Assembly (NCBI GenBank): GCA_032629725.1
Contig: JAFEVB010000032.1
Coordinates: 310,001-374,000, forward strand
Direction of reading: 5' to 3'
Origin: Gremmenia infestans
Lineage: Eukaryota > Ascomycota > Leotiomycetes > Helotiales > Hamatocanthoscyphaceae
DNA length: 64,000 nt
The notes under the pieces are model-generated. The model was not told where the DNA came from. It worked only from the letters and a program-made list of their open reading frames with translations, and searched no databases. Both the position numbers and the translations under genes were made by a program. Shown piece by piece: positions 20,914 to 32,698 of this stretch (its first letter is position 1; each line of letters begins with the position of its first letter).

Positions 20914-22973
20914 AGTTGCTAGAGGCCTCGTTGAGATACCAGTCAAGAGAATCGGTAGCCGAGGAACTTGTTTGCTTGAAAGGCCGTTTGGGTTTGACTT
21001 TGTTTTTGTTATGAGGAGTTGTCGCCGAGTCCAGCTGTTTACCTGAGGGACATTGAATGTTGTCGGCTACTCTATGAGCTAAGAGTTGACTAGCGTGATG
21101 TGTGACTTTGTCTTGGTGGGTCGGTCGTAGCCGTTCATCTCAAAGGCATCAAATCTACGAGTAAACGGCCTCCACCTACAATTCAGATATTCGTGTAAGA
21201 CTTTCTTTTAGACATGACTGAATGTCAACTGGTCGGAATGACTTGCTTGATATGAGCGGTCAGATGTGGTTTTTATCGCGGAATATTCTACGGATGTAAC
21301 TACGCTTGCCAACAAATTAAAAACAAAGCAAGAGACCGCCAAGCGACGGCCTCATCTTTTGTGGTCTTTAAAAATGGCGAAACAGTGTACCGGGACCACT
21401 ATAACGACGTTGCTCTGACTTCATTAGATGTCTCAAGAGCGTACAAGTATCTCTCGGGTCTTTTGTACCTGCCCACTACTGATGCTGGTGGCCTTTGCTC
21501 AAACTCTTCAGCTTGATGAAGCAATTCTCCATGTAAAGCTGTCACGGAGCACATGTGTTCGGTATGGGATACCGAGCATGCGGGATGAGGTTGAACATGA
21601 GATCAGTTGCTGAATAGGCAGGATTCGAGAGAAGAATTTTGAGATTTCTGTTTTGTGTTTTGAGCTCCTTTGTATTTTTTCATAATCCTTCAACATGGAG
21701 GATGTCATCATCTCCAAACTCAGTTTCATCGGTTCCTTCTATGCTCGTCTCCTTTCCCCCATGCCTCTAAATACAGAAGTAAGATTACGTGCTTGGAGGT
21801 CAAGAAGGTCAATACTCTGAAGCGTCTTCCCTATACCATCACTACCCAGTTTCAACAAACAGGACATGATCCTCCACATCGAAATTACAGGATCTTGGCT
21901 GGTGCGGGAATATTAAAATTTGATAAAGAGGTTGTCCTGGTACGAGGATTTAAACGAAATACAAGAAGAGGAAAGAGCGACTGCTACGTCCCGCAATAAT
22001 GTCGAAGTCTGACGAGCTCTGTTTCTGCAATCAAATACCAGACATCCATCAGCTAAGCATTCATAACAGCAGCAATCCTAGCATTGGTCAGTCAAAATGC
22101 CTCGTCTCGGCTTCCCCCCTATCTTTCGATCCGGAGTACGCCCATCTTCTACCAAGCAACAAGCCAAGCACAAGTATCGCGTCTTCAAAAGCACATCGCA
22201 CCAAACTAGATTTGCCTTCTTATATCCCATCTTCTCACTTTTGGGAACATGGACATACCATTTTGCACAGTTATTGCCGCTCTCAGTGCCCATTATGGTA
22301 CTCGGATTCGTGACGATACCATGACCGAGATGAGGGGCGACATTGCTAGGTTGAAGGAGGAAATCAGAACTATCACTGGCACGCTGGATAATGCACTGGG
22401 AGAGTAGAAAGATGAAGACGAAGACGTTCTGGGGGACATGTAGGACGTTGATTAGCCGGATGCCGCGAATAAGTAATGGCCGTTCGGATGAGATCTGTGG
22501 GGGTAGGATACAACGGGTATCCATGGAACGCGGTGATGGGTCTGGGTACTCCTGAGCTCTGGTATATTAGAGGCTATTCAGTTGACAATATTGGTGCAAA
22601 GGGTTAGAGATGCTGTAACGGCATCTGGCGAGAGATTACTTTGATGAACGCTTCCGGGGACATATTAGTCGTTTCGGCGCTCAATGAACATGTGCTTCAA
22701 GTCTAGATACACATTGTCGTGGTGCCGCGAATATAGCACTAAGTGATTCAGATAAAAATTAGAAACTAAAGAAATTGTCTTTGTTAAAAATATTTATACC
22801 GTCAAGCCGTTGCCGTTCACCCCCCTGACAAGGCTGACTTTCCATGCACCAAGAACCGAGATCGCGTCTGCGGGAGGCTTCTTTTCGCGTCACCACCTCC
22901 CCGTTTCCTTTTTCCCTTTATCAACACCGAAACGCAGCTAATGAGTCTCTGCCTGTGACCCCAAAACATCAAA
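20914..22973. other. Intergenic, no supported gene
   Basis: About 2 kb between STS1 (-) and RTT106 (+), so it includes both promoters. It contains only short ORFs; the one with a protein-like composition (22249-22407) is listed separately. Confidence 0.5.
22249..22407 (+). CDS. Possible 52-codon ORF or gene fragment
   Basis: The frame begins MDIPFCTVIAALSAHYG and ends DIARLKEEIRTITGTLDNA, giving a hydrophobic/polar start followed by an amphipathic helix-like end. The composition is more protein-like than the surroundings, but no family is recognised and no splice partners were established. It may be a fragment of a decayed gene. Confidence 0.2.
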   Translation: MDIPFCTVIAALSAHYGTRIRDDTMTEMRGDIARLKEEIRTITGTLDNALGE

Positions 22974-24648
22974 ATGGGCATCGCGTTAGACCAACAAAGT
23001 CTCCAGGCGGCCTTTCAAGGTCGTCCTGATCTCCAAACCGCAATCCAAAAAGCTGCAGGTAAGCTCTCACAGCCTTGGCTTCTATAGTGGCCATCTTTCT
23101 GTCCCGTTTGGTATATTATCATATTCCACCGCAAACATGGGTTGTACCTACCAGGAACTGGAAGGAGTTGCAAGGCATCTTTTCCCGTCTCCTGGATTAC
23201 AAGGATTCGTTCAAATTGTCCTGGGTTGCCTGTTCAGCGCTCTTTCGTGTCCAACAGTTAGTGGTTCGTTTGAAATGAGACATTTAGTTGTGCCATTTGC
23301 CACTCACCCAGGTATGCGTGGTGTTCAATAACTGACTCCTCTACAGTTGGCGATGCATACATCGAATTGTTCAATCAAATTTCTCTCCACATCACCAGCC
23401 TCGCGGTCCCATCCTCTTCAGAACCAGCCTCCAAAAAGCGCAAGCTAGATGACGGGCCCCCAATTATCACAAACAGCCATGCCAAAACTGCAAATGGAGC
23501 AGCAGCAAGCGGCAACGATCCCGTTCTCCTCGAAGTAAAAGACATCTCAGTCGTGATACCCCAGCGCAAGAAATACACGCTCTGCTTCACAGCCTCGCAC
23601 CTCTATGCGCGGTTACCAGACTCCAGTGAACCAGTTGCCGGCATCAGTTTTGCGTGGAAAGATATCGGTATGTTTCATCTGATCTCCATTTACTGTATAC
23701 TGCATCTTGAATTTCTGCTAATGTTTAAGCGCCGGTATAGAATACGCATTCCGCCTTCCCGTTCCCGAAAAGACCCAAAAGCAACACAACTACATCCTCT
23801 TTCCACGCTCCTCCTCTATAACACCCCCCAAGCCCACCTCATCCATTCCCGACCCCATCGTCTTCACAGTCCCGGACACAGCGCCCAAGCCTGGTACCAT
23901 CACCGGCAAAGATGCAGCTGCTGTATCTGATGACTACAGGACTTTATTCGATTGGGCTATCACTTCACGGCTGAAGGCAGTCGGCAATAGTGTGAAGATT
24001 ACACAGGCGGACGAGAAGCTCTTTGCTAGCGAATTGAGGCAACCCCATCGACCTGGTGAGAAGGCTGTGTTTGTGAAGGGGTTCCGGGGTTCAAAAGACG
24101 GGTACCTTTTCTTTCTACCCAATGGTATATTATGGGGTTTCAAGAAACCCTTGCTATTTCTACCGCATGACAGGATTTCGGCGGTCAGCTATTTGAATGT
24201 TTTGCAGCGGACTTTTAATATGAACGTGGAAGTGGGGATGGAGGCTAATTCGGAAGGGGACGAGGAAGCAGTAGAAGAGTTTGAGTTCGCGATGTTGGAT
24301 CAGGAAGATTTTGGTGGTATCGATGCGTTTGTCAAGAGGCATGGACTGATGGATAAGAGTATGGCGGAACAGAGGAAGGCCAAGAGGCTGAATGTCAACG
24401 TGGTGAAGGATGAGGAGGGCAATGTGGTCGGGCATGCCGAATCTGGCGAGCTTGAACGAGCGGCTGCTGAGGCGGAACACGCTGCTATGGATGATGAGGA
24501 TGAAGAAGAGGAGGATTACGACCCGGGGAGTGATGGAGAGAGTGAGGGTTCGGGAAGCAGCGACGACGAGGATAGTGATGCTGAAGATGGTGGTGATGGG
24601 GTCGAGGAAGCCGATGATGACGATGATGAGGCTGAGGACGAATCATGA
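22974..24648 (+). CDS. RTT106: RTT106 histone H3-H4 chaperone
   Basis: Predicted 437-residue nuclear chaperone that deposits H3-H4 (especially K56-acetylated H3 in yeast) behind the replication fork and in gene silencing. Exons are 22974-23058, 23347-23667 and 23741-24648. The N-terminus (MGIALDQQSLQAAFQGRPDL) is the dimerisation helix region. A low-complexity loop containing a KKRKLDDG basic patch follows, then the double PH-like histone-binding domain: VVIPQRKKYTLCFTASHLYA for the first half, and VFVKGFRGSKDGYLFFLPNG with FKKPLLFLPHDRISAVSY and EEFEFAMLDQEDFGGID for the second. The last 85 residues are an extremely acidic Asp/Glu/Ser tail. Intron 1 is 288 nt, long for this window; intron 2 is 73 nt. 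Confidence 0.93.
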
Positions 24649-26380
24649 GATATGTTAATGTTCAACGTCCGGTGTACAATTATTACGCGTCTTGGGGTTT
24701 GGAAACGGTATCCGATGTTGATTTCGGAGAAGCATTTCGATATCGGCCCTGTCCAAATTGAGAACCTAACAACTATCATCCAAGGTAGAACATAACCAGG
24801 AGGTTATGTAGTAGGATATCCACATACACATAAGGAAAGAGGCTGCTGGGTCAGTCTGTAATGAAAGGCCGTAACCATTCCCTACATAACACCAAATTAT
24901 TTCACTCCCTAAATCTCCTAACTTTTCTATACTCCCCGCCAACAAGTATTTTACACTCTTGATCCTACATCCATTCCAGAAGATAACATAATTAACCGCC
25001 TTCCTAAAATATGCACCAAATCCTGCGAAATGTTACGACGATAATTAAAGCATAATAGCCGGTCATCCTTCTTTGCTCCCTTCGGTCACCTTCACCCAAC
25101 TCTCAAATCATATTCCCCACGACGTGGCTTTTTTTCATGTTTCGAGAATACACAACCTCGGTGCTAGCGTATACAGTATCACTTCTTAGTATCAATCCGT
25201 TATAGTATTTGCATTCCAGGGCTTTCGTAAGTTCCAAACGTAGACACCACGAACGAGCGCCGTATATGAGCTACTACTATTCTTGACATTTGCTTCAATG
25301 ACCTTAACGAAACAGAAAAGGGAAAGGAAAAGGCTCTATACTGGTAGGAATAAGGGATGTTGATATCCACTTACTGAGGTTAGGGAGCAAGACTTCGTGG
25401 TGGAATGATAGTCTAGACTGCGTGAGGGGAGTTATTTGAATTCGAATGGAATGATGTTCAGAAGAGAGACGGCGGGGAGGGGATATGTTGTACATGATGA
25501 CAATGCGAGATACAGAGATGGAGAGAGAGAGGGGGGAGACGCAGCCTCTTCGGTGGAAAAGAGAGGGTTAAGGAACTTAAACGCAAAGTAGGGCGATTAT
25601 AATAAGAGAGATGACATTGAACGCCATCAGCGGACTCTTGTTTTAACAACGCTCGAAACAATATAACCTTTCTCTTCTGATCACAGTAACACTGCTCAAT
25701 TGAAATGGGCTTTGCTTGCTTGCTTGCTTGTTTGTTTGTTTGTATGGTTTTATTCTTGTTTATCTCCCTCATCTCATCCACTACCATTCGATCATATATC
25801 TACAAGCGCCCATTCGTTCCTCCGAGATGACACTAAAGACTGCGCTCTCCCAAACGAAACCCTAGTAGGATTTGAAGGTAATAGCCGCCATGCTACTCAA
25901 ACCAAAATCAAAGAATATTTTTTAGAACTCCCGCTCTCCATTTTCAACAGAGAACCTCTGCATTCCTCTCTTCTCTTACGTATAGTACACCTTTTCTATA
26001 AGATGCGCCATACTTTTTTTCCCAGTCCGATGCATCCTTTAACGTTTGCACCTGTACTTTTTTCACCCGTCTAAAATCCCACAAGTCCATGTCTAATACT
26101 TCTAGCGCCAAGACAACAAAAAGAAGATACACAATAAGATATAGACTTTATCAATAAAAATATACAATAAGTTGAAGTCGGTAAAGAAAGCCAAATCAAA
26201 GGAACGTAGCTTGCTAAGGAGCGTGGGTATCTGATATTTGCAAGTCAAAGAAAAAAACAATGCGGCTGCAATTCGTGAGATTCGTCATGTTGTTGCAAAC
26301 AACAAAAAAAGCAGTCAAAAGAAGTAACAGGAGAATCGAATGTGTAGGCCGTGTGACATGATATGCAATGTCGATCAAGT
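24649..26380. other. Convergent intergenic region, no gene seen
   Basis: About 1.7 kb between the 3' ends of RTT106 and the Pro/Ser-rich gene. Low-complexity, with CTTG/TTTG repeats near 25.7 kb and short ORFs only. Confidence 0.6.
25711..25744. repeat. (CTTG)n(TTTG)n compound microsatellite
   Basis: About four CTTG (TTGC) units run directly into about four TTTG units, consistent with C-to-T drift within one array. Confidence 0.85.
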
Positions 26381-28145
26381 CTATGATTGTGAGCGTCCCA
26401 GGTTGGCGGGGAATTTTTCCGCCAGGTACTTGAAGAGCTTGGCTTTCTTGCTAGGGCTTCGTTGGAGTTTGGCGGCGACCTGCACCATAGGCCCTATAAT
26501 GTCTTCGTCGCCTAGTTGCGGAAACTTGCCCTCACTGCGGGGATCGTTGAGTGATGGAATGCGCGTCATTATATTGTTTGCACTTCCCTCGATTTTGGTG
26601 TGTTTCAGGGTTGCGAACGCGTCGCCACTACTTTGGGCAGTGTAACCAATTGTAAGATCGTTGTACTTGCGCCAGGTTGCATCAACGCTGGCCCATTTCT
26701 CTTCGGTGAGCTTGTAGGTCTTGGACGTTGCGCCGTAATGTTCGCCAGTACGGACGAGATGCTTAGTATAATTACATCTTGCCAGGTCCCAGTTTGAGCG
26801 CAGTTGTCGGCACGCTTCCAGGTCGAAATCTTCAGGCACGTAAGGTTCTGGATAGATAGTGAAGTTGGCGTGGCCGAGCTTGTTTGCCCATTCATCGTTG
26901 GGGTCGGCAATGACAATGGGGGGAATTTCCGAGGAGGGACAAAGCTGTCCGGGGCGAGTAGTAGTGCCGCGATGGAATGATGAGATTGATGGCTTGGAGC
27001 TTAGCGGCGGCGAGGGAATTCCCTGGAATTGCGGAGTAGTCATAGAGTCAATAGGTGTAATGGAACCAGAAAATGGGTCCTTGGATTCGGCGACCGATGG
27101 TGACTGCAATGGGGATTGCTTGAAGACGTGCTTGTTGTGGGCCGCCGCATCAGTCATTAGTGGCGGAAGCAGTGGCGTCGTTGCAAAGTTCTCCTCACGC
27201 TCCCCACCGTCATTGTTTGCCTTCTCGATGTCTATGGGAGCAGTAATCGAAACGTCTTCTCGGCTACCGAAGAGGCTCTTGGTAGGCGTTGGGGGCATTT
27301 GAGGTTCAAGAGCCGGTTCAAATGCTTGTCGTGCTGAATTTGATACTGAAGAGGACCGACTTGACGCCGTTTGAGAAGTTGTGTTCTCTCGTTGAAATTC
27401 CGAGGTAGGTGAAGTAGAGCTTGCCCCCTTTCCTAGCCGCCATTTTCGCGAGAAAGAGGGAAACCGAGTGCCAAAACGTGTCGCCAGGCCATTGAGTGCA
27501 GGCTCGTTTGCTCTTCGTTTTTTATATCGGGGGCTTAACGCAAAATCTCCATCGCTCAAGAACCCCTCAGCCAGATCATAATCAAAATCTTGTCGCATAG
27601 GTAATTGTTCCGAGCTTTGCGCCATGGACTCTCTGTGCAGGCATTCCTGGCTGTCGCCTATTAATTATCCCAACGTTAGCAATCATTTACTACCTAGCCC
27701 CGCGGTAGAGAAACTTACACAAGCAATCGTAGAGTTCGTTTGCAACATCAAACATTTCAAAGTCTTCGTCGCGTTCCTGAGGTTCCTCCTGTACATCGGG
27801 TAGTGATCGTTTGCTAGTTTTTGAAGTGGCGAATATTGGTGAAGACGGGCTGTCTGTTGCTGGGTTTTGATATGTCGATTCGATTGACGAAGTTGAGCTT
27901 GGATACCTTAGATGCCCTCGATTGGAAAAGGTGGACGTAACGGGTGAAGGTATCTCAGAAGAAGATGAGGTCTGAGAGTGGAAAGAGGACGATGCAAGGT
28001 CCATATCCGAGTCCAAGATGCTTTCTCTTTTTCTTCGCTCCTCTACCAATTGTGGTAATAAGAGTGGCTTAAGATTTGGAGCCATTTCTGCTCTTTGTCG
28101 TAATTGCTGGCGTGTATTTGTGTTTGGATGCGAAGTTGATCGCAT
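26381..28145 (-). CDS. Fungal Pro/Ser-rich conserved protein, function unknown
   Basis: Two exons, 28145-27719 and 27657-26381, joined over a 61 nt GTAAGT...TAG intron, give 567 residues. A start at 28085 (MAPNLKPLLLPQLVEERRKR) gives 547 residues, and that motif may be the true conserved N-terminus. The protein is rich in Ser, Pro and Thr. Conserved-looking islands are ERDEDFEMFDVANELYDCLC, DYDLAEGFLSDG, a basic segment (SPRYKKRRANEP), FGTRFPSFSRKWRLGKG, and a C-terminal folded-looking block from YVPEDFDLEACRQLRSNWDL to LFKYLAEKFP. There are no membrane segments. I recall orthologues in other filamentous fungi, usually described only as Pro/Ser-rich, and know no function. The 5' end is uncertain because an open frame continues upstream without an ATG. 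Confidence 0.75.
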
Positions 28146-30831
28146 GTTTAAACAGAGCTCGAAGGCATGTTGTGTGCTTATTATTTCTTTTCTTAGACGA
28201 TGGAATGTTGGGAGAACTGCTTGTCCAAGACCATACGTGGTCAAGGCCTGCTGGAGAGAGGTCGTGTGATATCAAATAGTCCACGTAGGTAGGTGTCGGA
28301 ATCGAGTAGTTTCTTGCTGCGAGTCTTCTGCGCTACCAATCAGAGTTTTGCACCTTCGCGCGTACCTGTAGATCACAACATACCCGCTCACGTGCTCGAC
28401 GGCCTAGATTGTGGTTGGAGGGATGTACTGAATAAACGTACTGTATGGCACGATGTTACTGCGACAGTGATGGTGTTGCTGTCGGAAGACGAGTGACGGA
28501 AGAGGTTGGAATGGGAAGCAGGGAGAGGGAGATTTAGTGTTGTGTTGTGATGCTGGTGCTGGTGCTGGTGCGGTCCTCGCTCTTAATACGGTGGTAATTG
28601 ACTGTTGCGTCTATTTGGCGACACACAGACACTACTCAGGCGGGAGGGCCCCTGGCAGTTGGGTTAAAGCTAGAGCCTGAGCCTGGCAACTCTTCCACGA
28701 GTTGGGCCCACTGTTTACACCTGCCGCCCTCTTGCTCGGCGGGCGCAGAACCCACCGTTGGAAAGCTAAGACACTGGTTGGCCGGCATCCGCCCTTTACG
28801 GAGCGTACCCAGTCAGGGCATTGGGACATGCTCTGTCGACGCCGCTAGAAGGAAGGGCAAAATAAAGTATTACAGGGTGGGCGGAGAACGTCCATAGGTT
28901 GCGGTCCTACAGTAGCAAATGCGGAAAAAGACTCCCAAAGGAGCGCTTCGCTTGCCCTTGCAAAATCCTCACGCAAAGCTCCCGATAATCATAAGAAGAG
29001 CAGGGATTTCCTACACTCCAGAAGACCCAGCACTTCGGGGGACAAGGGTCTACTGACGTTCATTAGCTTGTTCTGTCCATCGGACCCTGCCTCAGCCTAT
29101 GGGTCGCCTTCCGGCCGTTGATAGCTCAATTTGTTCGGAGAGTCTAGCGCCTAAAGCTTCCCTACCCTCCCCTGCCCTGCCCACGACCTTGATTTTCTCC
29201 GTAAGTTGCTTAACCTTACTGGCGGGATATGATGTGGTGGGCTGCCTTTAGCTCTGTATGCTTTCCACGCCCCGGACGATACCAAACTCCGTGCCTAGGT
29301 CGGGACAATCAAGTGAGGTCAATTCATCCATAAGAACGTGCCTATCATCAGCTCTGTTCTCTCTGCATGCCAACGTTGAATGCAGTCAGCGCAAGTTTCG
29401 TGGCGGCGTGTGAGGAATTCGAACAGACAGAAGCTTGAGTAGCGCAGCGCAGCCCCAGTCACGGGCATCCAGATCCACCATGAAGGATCTTTGCGCCTTG
29501 TTTACGCTGTGAGACAACCGAGTCGGGTACCTGAGTCTTGCTGGCATGGGCGACCCAATCATAGAACAACCCGCAGGCCAGTCAAGCATCCAGAATTGAT
29601 TTCCCGCACCCCCTCCCACCTCTGCTTTGTCACATCTCACATTGACATCTTGAGATAAAAAAGGGCAAAGTTTGCCTGTAATAAATACTTCGTGTTTGGC
29701 ACAAAGCAATGCTCATGACTTCGGAGCGTTGAAGAATTGACAATATGGTTGTGCTCCAACATTGATTCGCACTTTTCAACGGGCTCAATCGCTGCGGAAG
29801 CGGTATCCTGTCCTCCGCACTTCATCTTATTGGGCTCCTGTCCTTGTTTGCTCCGCTTATTTCCTACTGTAGTTGGAACAAGAGGGTCGTGGCCCCGTTG
29901 CCTACCGGTACGGTAAATATCGAAGCCAACACATCACAAATCGACAAACAAACAGAAAATAATTGAAGCGTTCGCTCAGCGTCGTTCAACAATCCGTAGT
30001 AACACACGATGACTCTTTGGAGTCGGTCCATGGCTTTGCGATTGGAAAAATCCGAAAATTTGTACGAGTACGAGTCAGTTGTGTTGCTGTCATCTGAGTT
30101 TTGCTCGTGCGGGAAGAGACCCGAGGAGAGCACCTACCCCATAGAGATCGCCGAAGTCTAGACTCTTGCCTCCGAATCTCCGAAATTCTCTTCATAAGGC
30201 CCCCACAACGCGTACATATTCATCTACTCTTGGAAGCCAAAAGAACCAAGCAAATCACTTAGTCATCGAAAATCATGAGTTCCACTAGGTCTTTCGACCA
30301 GTCCACTATCTCTTGCATCGGGAGTTGATACATAATCGCCGGGTTATATTTTCGGCTCCACTAATTTACCTTACCTGCCCTTTGCATCTCTTGTAGCAGC
30401 AAGCAATATGGATTTTGTGCCTCCAGGGAATCGTATAGTGAACCTAGACTTGTTCTATGAGCAGTACCAATCGGTCACACAAGTTTGGTGATTATAGTGC
30501 CTTGAATTACAAGTAAATACGGTGTTCCTAGAAGGCGCATCGATGTGTAACACAGAACACAGAAATGCTGTGACAATACTGCAACCCACCAAATGAGTAG
30601 CCATGTTGACACTCGCATGGTTCAGCCCGACCTCTTTGGGAATTTGGCGAAGTTCGAAGTCGTACAATGCTCGCTGGGGAGGTAACTACCCCTCTTTAGT
30701 AACCATCCACCTCGAGGCCTAACAGTGTAGATATTTTCGTGATTGACAAATAATGTTTTTGCACGCTACCCAACATGGATTTAATGCGGCTGTGGTTGTG
30801 TGCACGGCATATCCTCCCTTTAATGGAACCG
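28146..30831. other. Intergenic, no supported gene
   Basis: About 2.7 kb. The part just upstream of 28145 contains coding-like sequence of unresolved status (see findings). The GC-richer part at 28.6-29.6 kb was checked for rRNA, tRNA and transposon features and none was recognised. Confidence 0.5.
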
Positions 30832-32698
30832 TCAAATCCAATGTCGAAGCCATATTGCCCGTTCAGCTTCAGTACCTTCGAACTATAGAAATAGATTAGT
30901 CACTTCACCTGAAAAAGCAAACCGTCTACTGCAAGTAATAAACATACCTTGAAGGGAATTTCTATTATATCCTGGAACCCTTCGCTTACTTTAGGAGGCT
31001 TGTACCGACCTTTGAAGCTACTGAATGCAATTCCAGGAAGAATCTGCCGTTCCTCAGGGTTCATCTGCATTACCGATGAGTACATACTTCACATGCTTCC
31101 ATTCGCATTCAACGTGGACTCATATGCATCAACTTTCGTTGGGATTGAAGAAATGGTTGGGGAGAGTGCAAGGGGTCACTTACAGTGTTGTTTAACGCTC
31201 GCACGGCATCATTATGCTCGCAGATCTGTGCTGCTGCTGTGAACAAGACACAACGGATCGGTACGGAATATTTTGCAGCCAATTTAATCCACTTGCTGCG
31301 AACTTCGATATCCGCGTTGGTGTTGTCTGGAGAGTTAAGGGTGATCAAGAATGCAAAGTCTTTACGGGTTGTAATTACTTACCAACGACGACTGACTTTT
31401 GTTCACTCAAGTAGTCTCCCGCAACCTTAATACATTTTTCTCGCTACCCACTATCAGAACGACAATCACGGGCGTTGGCAGGTGATAAATACCGTTTTTA
31501 AAATGTCCTGATTGACTCTTGCGTACCCAAGCGGTTTCAGATACTTCCAGTAGAAAGTTGATTTCCCTGCACCCGGGCTCCCGCAGAAGATAACGATATC
31601 GATATCGTTCTTCTTGACGAATGGCGCAATTGCTGTACGAGAATTAAGCCTTCGTCTGTTGGACGGTGTTTTCTATAGGAATACAAACCTTCAGCCGCAG
31701 ACTCGGGAAGATAATCCGAAGGCTCGAATATACGAGTGAACGGCCTCGGGGCCTCACTAAGAAAGAACTCTTCCGGGGTTTGAAACTTGATACCGATGTT
31801 CTCCGCGAAATTCCTATCTTGTGTAAACAATTGTGTGCAAAGCGGGATTTGGTACCGTACCGATCGGAACATGAAAAATCCTTCGGCTTCCTTCCCTCCG
31901 CGTGACGACCTCCAGCGTCACCCACAAAGATGCATTGCGCGAGATCAGGCTGGATATTATAGTCGTCGAGTACTTCGGCCCACATTCCTGTCCTAGGCTT
32001 CCGAAAAATGTCCTTTTCCGTAGCCGCGTAGATACTCATCGGAATGTCCAGCTGATTGAAAATTGCCGAAACTTTTTCCTTGAACGACGCCACCTTAGAT
32101 GTGTGTGTTTTAGGTGCTCTCGTATTAGGCTTTAGAGATACCCCACCTTGGTTACTGACGGCCACAATCCTGTATCCATCCTCGAGATGCATCTTTCGGA
32201 GTTTCCCAGGCACGGAAGGATGCCACCACTTCCAATCTTGGCTATCAGAGGCAAACTTCTTCCCGGATGCGGTTTCAATGAGGGTAGAGTCCTATGTGAT
32301 AGAACCACGTCAGACCTGCCTATGCATAGCAACAGGTAACGGTTACTCACGAAATCGAACGCAGCTAGTTTTTTCTTCCCGCTCTCACGCTCATTCGGCG
32401 TTGAGACAGGGTCATTTGCAGGCTCATATTTACCAACAAGAAGTGTGTTGGGCGTATCATCATTCGGCGCTCGTTCCTGCCAGACAACCTTTTCAGGGGG
32501 CTTTTGCGAGGCGGGAGTGAAGAACGAGGCTACAGCGGTCTCTGAAAACATATCAGCTGAAGTACGTATGGGTCCTGGGGTTATCATGGAGAGCATACGC
32601 GTAGTTGTAGACTGGACTTTGCGTCGTAAGGGCGGTGGAGATACTGGTGCATCGAGTGTGCTTTGTTTGCGCTTTGCAGGCTGCTTGGGAGTTGTCAT
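30832..32698 (-). CDS. PNK1: PNK1 polynucleotide kinase 3'-phosphatase
   Basis: Predicted 471-residue nuclear DNA-repair enzyme that removes 3' phosphates and adds 5' phosphates at DNA breaks. Exons on the minus strand: 32698-32351, 32291-31861, 31813-31689, 31632-31493, 31443-31383, 31326-31184, 31064-30948, 30882-30832. All joins keep frame. The basic N-terminus (PKQPAKRKQ) replaces the FHA domain of animal PNKP. The HAD phosphatase starts with AFDFDSTLIE (D115, D117), created exactly at the first splice, and continues with AVSNQGGVS, FRKPRTGMW and FVGDAGGR. The kinase P-loop GSPGAGKST is at 319-327, followed by VNQDIL, DNTNAD, and RCVLFTAAAQICEHND. The last 16-codon exon supplies FEGTEAERAIWLRHWI, the usual family ending. 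Introns are 47-119 nt. Confidence 0.93.

Noticed and set aside
22078..22524. 148-codon minus-strand ORF and overlapping plus-strand ORFs
   Set aside because: Several overlapping frames of similar length with no domain; typical of chance ORFs.
28600..29640. GC-richer stretch considered as rRNA or mobile element
   Set aside because: No rRNA-like or transposase-like sequence recognised on either strand.
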